Of a stretch of 42,803 bases of DNA, positions 39,134 through 42,803 are shown in pieces; position 1 is the first letter of the stretch, and each line of letters starts with the position of its first letter. The stretch comes from Bacillota bacterium (GTDB lineage Bacteria > Bacillota > Sulfobacillia > Symbiobacteriales > ZC4RG38): NCBI GenBank assembly GCA_021890795.1, contig JAKKUO010000016.1, positions 1 through 42,803 of the forward strand. The letters are read 5' to 3'. The notes beneath the pieces were generated by a model. That model saw nothing but the letters and a program-made list of their open reading frames with translations, was not told the origin of the DNA and did no database searches. The position numbers were made by a program, and so were the translations under genes.

Positions 39134-39181
39134 GACCCTCCTGCGCCCGGCGTGGGCGAACCTCGTACGCCCGGGATGGGC
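39134..39181 (+). repeat. 24-bp tandem duplication directly after the M16 stop
   Basis: The 24-base blocks 39134-39157 (GACCCTCCTGCGCCCGGCGT...) and 39158-39181 (GAACCTCGTACGCCCGGGAT...) agree at 19 positions. The first starts on the base after the stop codon. A more diverged third copy may follow near 39198. Confidence 0.7.
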
Positions 39182-39224
39182 GGCGGCGGGCCTGGCGCAT
39201 CCTACCCCCGGGGAGGTGGGGGTG

Positions 39225-40619
39225 GTGCGGACCGGGTCCGGAACCAGCTCCCGGCGGCGGTGGCCGGGCCGGCTGGCCGTGTGGCTACTCACCACGGTCT
39301 GCCTGTTCGTATTCCAGGGACCGGGACGGGAGCCCCGGCCGGAGCCCAGGGAGGCCGCACCGGCCGGAGGCCGGGCCCGGGGGACCGGCCCCGGTCCGGG
39401 AGCCCGCCTGCCCGGCGCCGCCACCCTCCGCCCCGGGCCGCTGCCGGACCGGTGGGCCGATGCCCTCCAGGCCATGCTGGCCGCCGATCCGGCCCAACGC
39501 CAGGAGTTGGCCCGGGAGTGGTGGGAGCGGGTCCGGCGGAAGGGAACCCCCTGGCCCGAGGGCGACCGGCTTTATTTTTTCTATTGGGGCGAGGCCCGGC
39601 AGGTGGCGGTCAGCAGTGAAGTGACCCGCTGGCAGCCCCTGGCCCTCAGCCGGCTGCCCGGCACGGACCTGTGGGCCGGTTCCTTGCCGGTTCCCGCCGA
39701 TGCGGTCTTTCAATACCGGTTGCTGGTGGACGGCCAGCGGCAGCCCGACCCCGCCAACCCCCGGCGCAGCCGTGCCCTGGGCGTCCTCTGGAGCGTCTAT
39801 CTGGGGCCCCAGGCGCCGGGCGAGGAGCCGCCGGCTCTGCCCGCGGGGGCGCGCCGGGAGCGCTGGACCCTGACAAGCCAGGTCCTGGGCCGCCCGGTCC
39901 GGATAGAGGCCTGGATCCCCCCGGAATGCACCGGGGCCCGCCGGTGCCCGGTGCTTCTCGCCGCGGACGGCCCCGCTTACCTGGAGGAGGGCCGGCTGCC
40001 CGGGGTGGCCGCCGGGTTGGCGGCCGCAGGGCAGATCCCGCCCCTGGTGGTGGTGGGGATCCAGCCGCCGGAGAGCCCGGTGTTGCGGCTGGTGGAGCTG
40101 GTACCCGGGGTGCGGCCGGGGGCGTGGCCCCGGTTTGTGGTGGAGGAGCTTCTCCCGGACCTCTCCCGGCGGCTCCCGGTCTCGCCGGGGCTCCACGGGC
40201 TCCTCGGGTTTTCCGCCGGAGCCGCGGCGATGCTGGAGGTGGTGCTCGGGCACCCCGACCGCTTTGCCTGGGCGGTGCTCCAGTCCCCCACGGCCCTGAG
40301 CCCGGTGCTGGAGGAGGCCATCGGCTGCGCCCGGCCGGGAGGCCAGCGGATCTGGCTGACCTGGGGGCGGTACGAGGGAAACGTCTTCGGCGTCGACGTC
40401 AGGGCCTACGCGGCGGACCTGGCCCGCCGGCTTTCCGACCGGGGCTTTGCCGTTGGGGGCGGGGAGCGGCCGGCGGGCCACACCATGAGCTATTGGCGCC
40501 GGGACCTGGCCGCGGCCCTGGCCTGGGCGTTGGGGGCCAGCGCCCAGGCGGAGAGCACTCCGGGGCCCGGGCCAGGAGACCGGGAGACCAGCGCCCGGGT
40601 CTGTGCTGCCGGAACGTAG
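39225..40619 (+). CDS. Esterase (enterochelin esterase-like) with E-set domain, membrane-anchored
   Basis: A protein of about 464 residues. An N-terminal membrane anchor or signal (LAVWLLTTVCLFVFQG, about residues 17-32) leads to a Pro/Arg-rich linker. An E-set/CBM48-like domain follows (LYFFYWGEARQVAVSSEVTR W through VFQYRLLVDGQRQPDPANPR, about 115-185), then an esterase D-type alpha/beta hydrolase with nucleophile in LLGFSAGAAAM (about 325) and His in PAGHTMSYW (about 420). This order is that of ferric enterobactin esterases and related carbohydrate esterases. GTG 39225 is eight bases after GGGGAGG; GTG 39222 or 39216 are alternatives. No siderophore genes are nearby, so the substrate is open. 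Confidence 0.85.
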   Translation: MRTGSGTSSRRRWPGRLAVWLLTTVCLFVFQGPGREPRPEPREAAPAGGRARGTGPGPGARLPGAATLRPGPLPDRWADALQAMLAADPAQRQELAREWWERVRRKGTPWPEGDRLYFFYWGEARQVAVSSEVTRWQPLALSRLPGTDLWAGSLPVPADAVFQYRLLVDGQRQPDPANPRRSRALGVLWSVYLGPQAPGEEPPALPAGARRERWTLTSQVLGRPVRIEAWIPPECTGARRCPVLLAADGPAYLEEGRLPGVAAGLAAAGQIPPLVVVGIQPPESPVLRLVELVPGVRPGAWPRFVVEELLPDLSRRLPVSPGLHGLLGFSAGAAAMLEVVLGHPDRFAWAVLQSPTALSPVLEEAIGCARPGGQRIWLTWGRYEGNVFGVDVRAYAADLARRLSDRGFAVGGGERPAGHTMSYWRRDLAAALAWALGASAQAESTPGPGPGDRETSARVCAAGT

Positions 40620-40646
40620 GGATCTGTTCTGCCGGAGCGTAGGAGG
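40601..40646 (+). repeat. 23-bp tandem duplication across the esterase stop
   Basis: CTGTGCTGCCGGAACGTAGG (from 40601) is repeated as CTGTTCTGCCGGAGCGTAGG (from 40624), only two differences in those 20 bases. A third partial copy, TGCCGGAACTCAGGGG, begins at 40647. The first copy holds the stop codon (40617-40619). Confidence 0.85.
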
Positions 40647-40733
40647 TGCCGGAACTCAGGGGTACCCCTTCAGGTGGTGCCCCGGGCCGGCCAACGGATC
40701 GGGCGATCTCGCCGCAGAAGCAGCTCTGCTTGC

Positions 40734-40762
40734 TTGAAACCCCCGGAAGGCTTCCGTATACT
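40734..40762 (+). promoter_or_regulatory. lysS promoter with palindromic spacer
   Basis: TTGAAA (40734-40739) and TATACT (40757-40762) are 17 bases apart, the best SigA-type promoter in the window. The spacer contains the palindrome CGGAAGGCTTCCG (40744-40756), a possible operator. Confidence 0.85.
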
Positions 40763-40797
40763 TACCAGTAGCCAATTCCGGCGTAGGAGGCAGGAAG

Positions 40798-42330
40798 ATG
40801 AGCAGCCCCATGCTTTGGCCGCAGCAGGAGGCGCGACGCATCGCAGAGCGGTGGCCCGACCAGCAGACGTACATCCTGGAGACCGGCTTTGGGCCTTCCG
40901 GTCACCCCCACATGGGTACCGTCGGCGAGGTGGTGCGCACCTACTATGTGGCCATGGGGCTGAAAGAACTGGGGAAGCAGGCGGAGATCATCGTCTTTTC
41001 CGACGACATGGACGGTCTCCGGAAGATCCCCAAGAACATCGACGCCCCCTGGCTGGCGGAGCACCTGGGCAAGCCCGTCTCCCGGATTCCCGACCCCTAC
41101 GGGTGCTGCCCGTCCTACTCGGCTCACATGAACCGGGAACTGGTCCGGATGCTCGATCAGACGGGCATCCCGTACCGGTTCGTCGCCTCTTCGGATATGT
41201 ACAACGGCGGCCACTTCGATGAGGTCATCAAGCGGATCTTCCGGCACGGGCAGCAGATCCTGGACCTGATGCTGCCCACCATGCGGGAGGAGAACCGGGT
41301 CAACTGGTTCTTCTGGCAGCCGGCCTGCGAGAACTGCGGCCGGGTCAACACCACGGTGGTCCACGAGTGGGATCCGGAGACCACCCGGGTCCGCTACTCC
41401 TGCACCGGCGAGTTCCGGGGGATCCGGGGTTGCGGCCATACCGGGGAGCAGGACGCCCTGGGGGGCAAGGGCAAGCTGGGGTGGAAGATCGACTGGGCGG
41501 CCCGGTGGTACTACTTCCCGGTCAACTACGAGATGTACGGGAAGGACCTGATCGACTCGGCGAAGATCTCTAGCGAGATCGTGAAGATCCTCGGCGGTAC
41601 CCCGCCGGTGCAGATGTTCTACGAGATGTTCCTCACCGAGGAGGGCCGGAAGATCTCCAAGTCCGTCGGCGAGGGGATCACCCTGGAGAACTTCCACCGG
41701 TGGGGCACCCAGGACGCGGTCAACCTCCTGATGTTCAAGAACCCCCGGCAGCAGAAGAACCTGGGGCCGGAGACCGTCATCCGGTACATGGACGAGGTGC
41801 TCACCCTCGACCCGGCGGATCCCCAGTACCGGTTCGTCTACTACCACGGGGAGCGGCCGGACCTGGGGGGCCTCCGGTACTCGGACCTGATCAACCTGAT
41901 GAGCGCGATCGGCATCACCGACCCGGACCTCCTGCGGCCCTACCTGGAGCGGACCTTCGGCAACGCCCGGATTGGGGAGAACTGGCCGTACGTCCGGGAG
42001 CTGTTGGAAAAGGCCCGGAACTACTATGAGGATTTCATCCTCCCCACCCGGCAGGTGCCGGATCTCACCCCGGAGCAGTGGGCGCTGGTGGATGAGTTCC
42101 TGGCCCTCATCGACCGGGAGACCGAGCCGGACCGGATCCAGAGCGGAGTCTTCGAGATCGCCAAGGCCCACGGCATCCCGGCCCGGGAGTACTTCAAGCT
42201 GCTGTACGGCGTGCTGCTGGGCGCGGACAGCGGGCCCCGGATCGGCGGCTTTGTCCACCTCCTGGGCCGGGAGAAGGTGAAGGAGATCGTAGAAGCCGCC
42301 CGGCAGAAGCAGCAGGAGAAGCAGCGGTGA
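40798..42330 (+). CDS. lysS: Class I lysyl-tRNA synthetase
   Basis: A 510-residue class I LysRS that charges tRNA-Lys. Rossmann-fold signatures are GFGPSGHPHMGT (residues about 30-41, HIGH equivalent) and GRKISKSVGEG (about 283-293, KMSKS equivalent). A zinc-ribbon-like insert has CENCGR (about 177) and CTGEFRGIRGCGH (about 201). The C-terminal helical anticodon-binding region begins about residue 340. Length is normal. ATG 40798 is preceded by GGAGGCAGGAAG and a strong promoter. Most Bacillota use the unrelated class II enzyme. Whether this is the sole LysRS, or works beside a class II copy as in Bacillus cereus, cannot be seen here. No T-box is present. Confidence 0.96.
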   Translation: MSSPMLWPQQEARRIAERWPDQQTYILETGFGPSGHPHMGTVGEVVRTYYVAMGLKELGKQAEIIVFSDDMDGLRKIPKNIDAPWLAEHLGKPVSRIPDPYGCCPSYSAHMNRELVRMLDQTGIPYRFVASSDMYNGGHFDEVIKRIFRHGQQILDLMLPTMREENRVNWFFWQPACENCGRVNTTVVHEWDPETTRVRYSCTGEFRGIRGCGHTGEQDALGGKGKLGWKIDWAARWYYFPVNYEMYGKDLIDSAKISSEIVKILGGTPPVQMFYEMFLTEEGRKISKSVGEGITLENFHRWGTQDAVNLLMFKNPRQQKNLGPETVIRYMDEVLTLDPADPQYRFVYYHGERPDLGGLRYSDLINLMSAIGITDPDLLRPYLERTFGNARIGENWPYVRELLEKARNYYEDFILPTRQVPDLTPEQWALVDEFLALIDRETEPDRIQSGVFEIAKAHGIPAREYFKLLYGVLLGADSGPRIGGFVHLLGREKVKEIVEAARQKQQEKQR

Positions 42331-42386
42331 TCCTCCTGGACCCGGGGCGCCGCGCCGGGCGCCCGCTGGAGGGTGCAGACGAAAAC

Positions 42387-42410
42387 GCCGCCCGGATGGG
42401 TCCGGGCGGC
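42387..42410. terminator. Bidirectional terminator between lysS and the last gene
   Basis: A 10-bp stem GCCGCCCGGA/TCCGGGCGGC (42387-42396/42401-42410), loop TGGG. It is followed by TTTCCTT on the plus strand and, read the other way, GTTTTC on the minus strand, so it serves both convergent genes. Confidence 0.88.
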
Positions 42411-42415
42411 TTTCC

Positions 42416-42453
42416 TTGTCCACCGCTGCTGGGCTTGCCTACCGCTGCTGGGA
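42416..42453. repeat. 19-bp tandem duplication across a stop codon
   Basis: TTGTCCACCGCTGCTGGGC (42416-42434) and TTGCCTACCGCTGCTGGGA (42435-42453) agree at 16 of 19 positions and abut. The second holds the stop codon of the minus-strand gene (42439-42441); the first is its copy just downstream, with the stop changed to TGG. Confidence 0.85.
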
Positions 42454-42711
42454 TGCGGCCATCAGCCGTTCCTTGAGCTCCCGGGGCAGCGCCGGCCCAT
42501 ACTCCACGGGCTCTGGGCCGGTCAGGTCGGTGAGGATGTACCGATCCGCATGGCGCTCCAGCCGGTCCAGGAACTGAACCAGGCAGTCCCGGGAATCGAA
42601 GCGCCGGAAGAAGAGTTCCTTGCTCGGGTGGTTGGCCCGGGAGTGGTGCAGGAGGGTGAACCGCAGATCCTCATCCCGGGCGTGCTGCTGGCAACCGCTG
42701 CAGACGAACAT
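42439..42711 (-). CDS. Small cysteine-containing protein of unknown function
   Basis: A 90-residue protein beginning MFVCSGCQQHARDEDLRFTL, with one CxxC pair plus His residues (HHSRANH) and a later Cys, which could bind a metal but is not a full zinc ribbon. The rest is helical and charged, ending KERLMAASQQR. ATG 42711 has GGGAGGA nine bases upstream; the frame continues to the window edge region but without a better start. I do not recognise the family. Confidence 0.65.
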   Translation of the reverse strand: MFVCSGCQQHARDEDLRFTLLHHSRANHPSKELFFRRFDSRDCLVQFLDRLERHADRYILTDLTGPEPVEYGPALPRELKERLMAASQQR

Positions 42712-42803
42712 GGCGGCGATTCCTCCCCTGTAGACCCGGCGAAGGCGCAGCCAGGAATTATCGCGGCCTTGGCAAGTCTGCATAATAAGTTGTATTCCGC
42801 CGG

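Noticed and set aside
1-42803. CRISPR arrays, insertion sequences, tRNA or rRNA genes
   Set aside because: No regularly spaced identical repeats with unique spacers, no transposase, and no tRNA-like cloverleaf or rRNA sequence was recognised. The 20-bp array at 18687 has no spacers.

Overview
The window is 42.8 kb of chromosomal DNA, very GC-rich with strongly GC-biased third codon positions. It comes from a spore-forming, high-GC member of the Bacillota. The evidence is an alpha/beta-type small acid-soluble spore protein (36777-36989), a Bacillus-like YlqG/YlqH gene pair, a GreA of Bacillota type, a yybP-ykoY riboswitch, and Shine-Dalgarno sequences close to AAGGAGG in front of nearly every gene. 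A class I lysyl-tRNA synthetase and a quinol-type nitric oxide reductase fit a Symbiobacteria/Thermaerobacter/Limnochordia-like thermophile, but the genus cannot be fixed from the sequence. I see no tRNA, rRNA, insertion sequence, phage or CRISPR.

Layout, left to right. (1) 1-1299: a manganese-type riboswitch in front of a TerC-family membrane protein. (2) 1433-10189: a carbohydrate operon with a CUT1 sugar-binding lipoprotein, two permeases, a six-hairpin glycosidase, and a 1043-codon frame that joins a LacI-type regulator to a debranching-enzyme-like glycosidase. A perfect internal ribosome binding site lies at the junction. No ATPase is encoded here. (3) 10210-14722: a thioredoxin-like protein, a 5'-truncated aldo/keto reductase, an arginase-fold protein, two small unknown proteins and a short-form alpha-glucan phosphorylase. 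(4) 14750-17042: a structured leader and a fused 5-oxoprolinase subunit B-C. (5) 17074-20706 (minus): an OpuC-like compatible-solute ABC transporter with a clear promoter/operator. (6) 20800-23283 (minus): quinol-type nitric oxide reductase with a Crp/Fnr-type site at about -41.5. (7) 23300-30096 (minus): FCD-type GntR regulator, peptide-type ABC importer, a single-domain ChrA-like transporter and a cytosolic gamma-glutamyltransferase-like enzyme. With the oxoprolinase this suggests uptake and breakdown of gamma-glutamyl compounds. (8) 30315-33360: small unknown protein, S9 peptidase, TrmL. (9) 33447-42711: YlqH, YlqG, a YkvI-like membrane protein without a recognisable start codon, SASP, GreA, an M16 peptidase that looks leaderless, an esterase with an E-set domain, class I LysRS and a small cysteine-containing protein.

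Two observations stand out. First, the LacI-glycosidase frame may yield both a DNA-binding enzyme and a free enzyme. Second, at least eight gene ends carry short tandem duplications (18-32 bp period, 2-4 copies) that start at, contain or directly follow the stop codon. This is a recurring architecture that no named element type explains.
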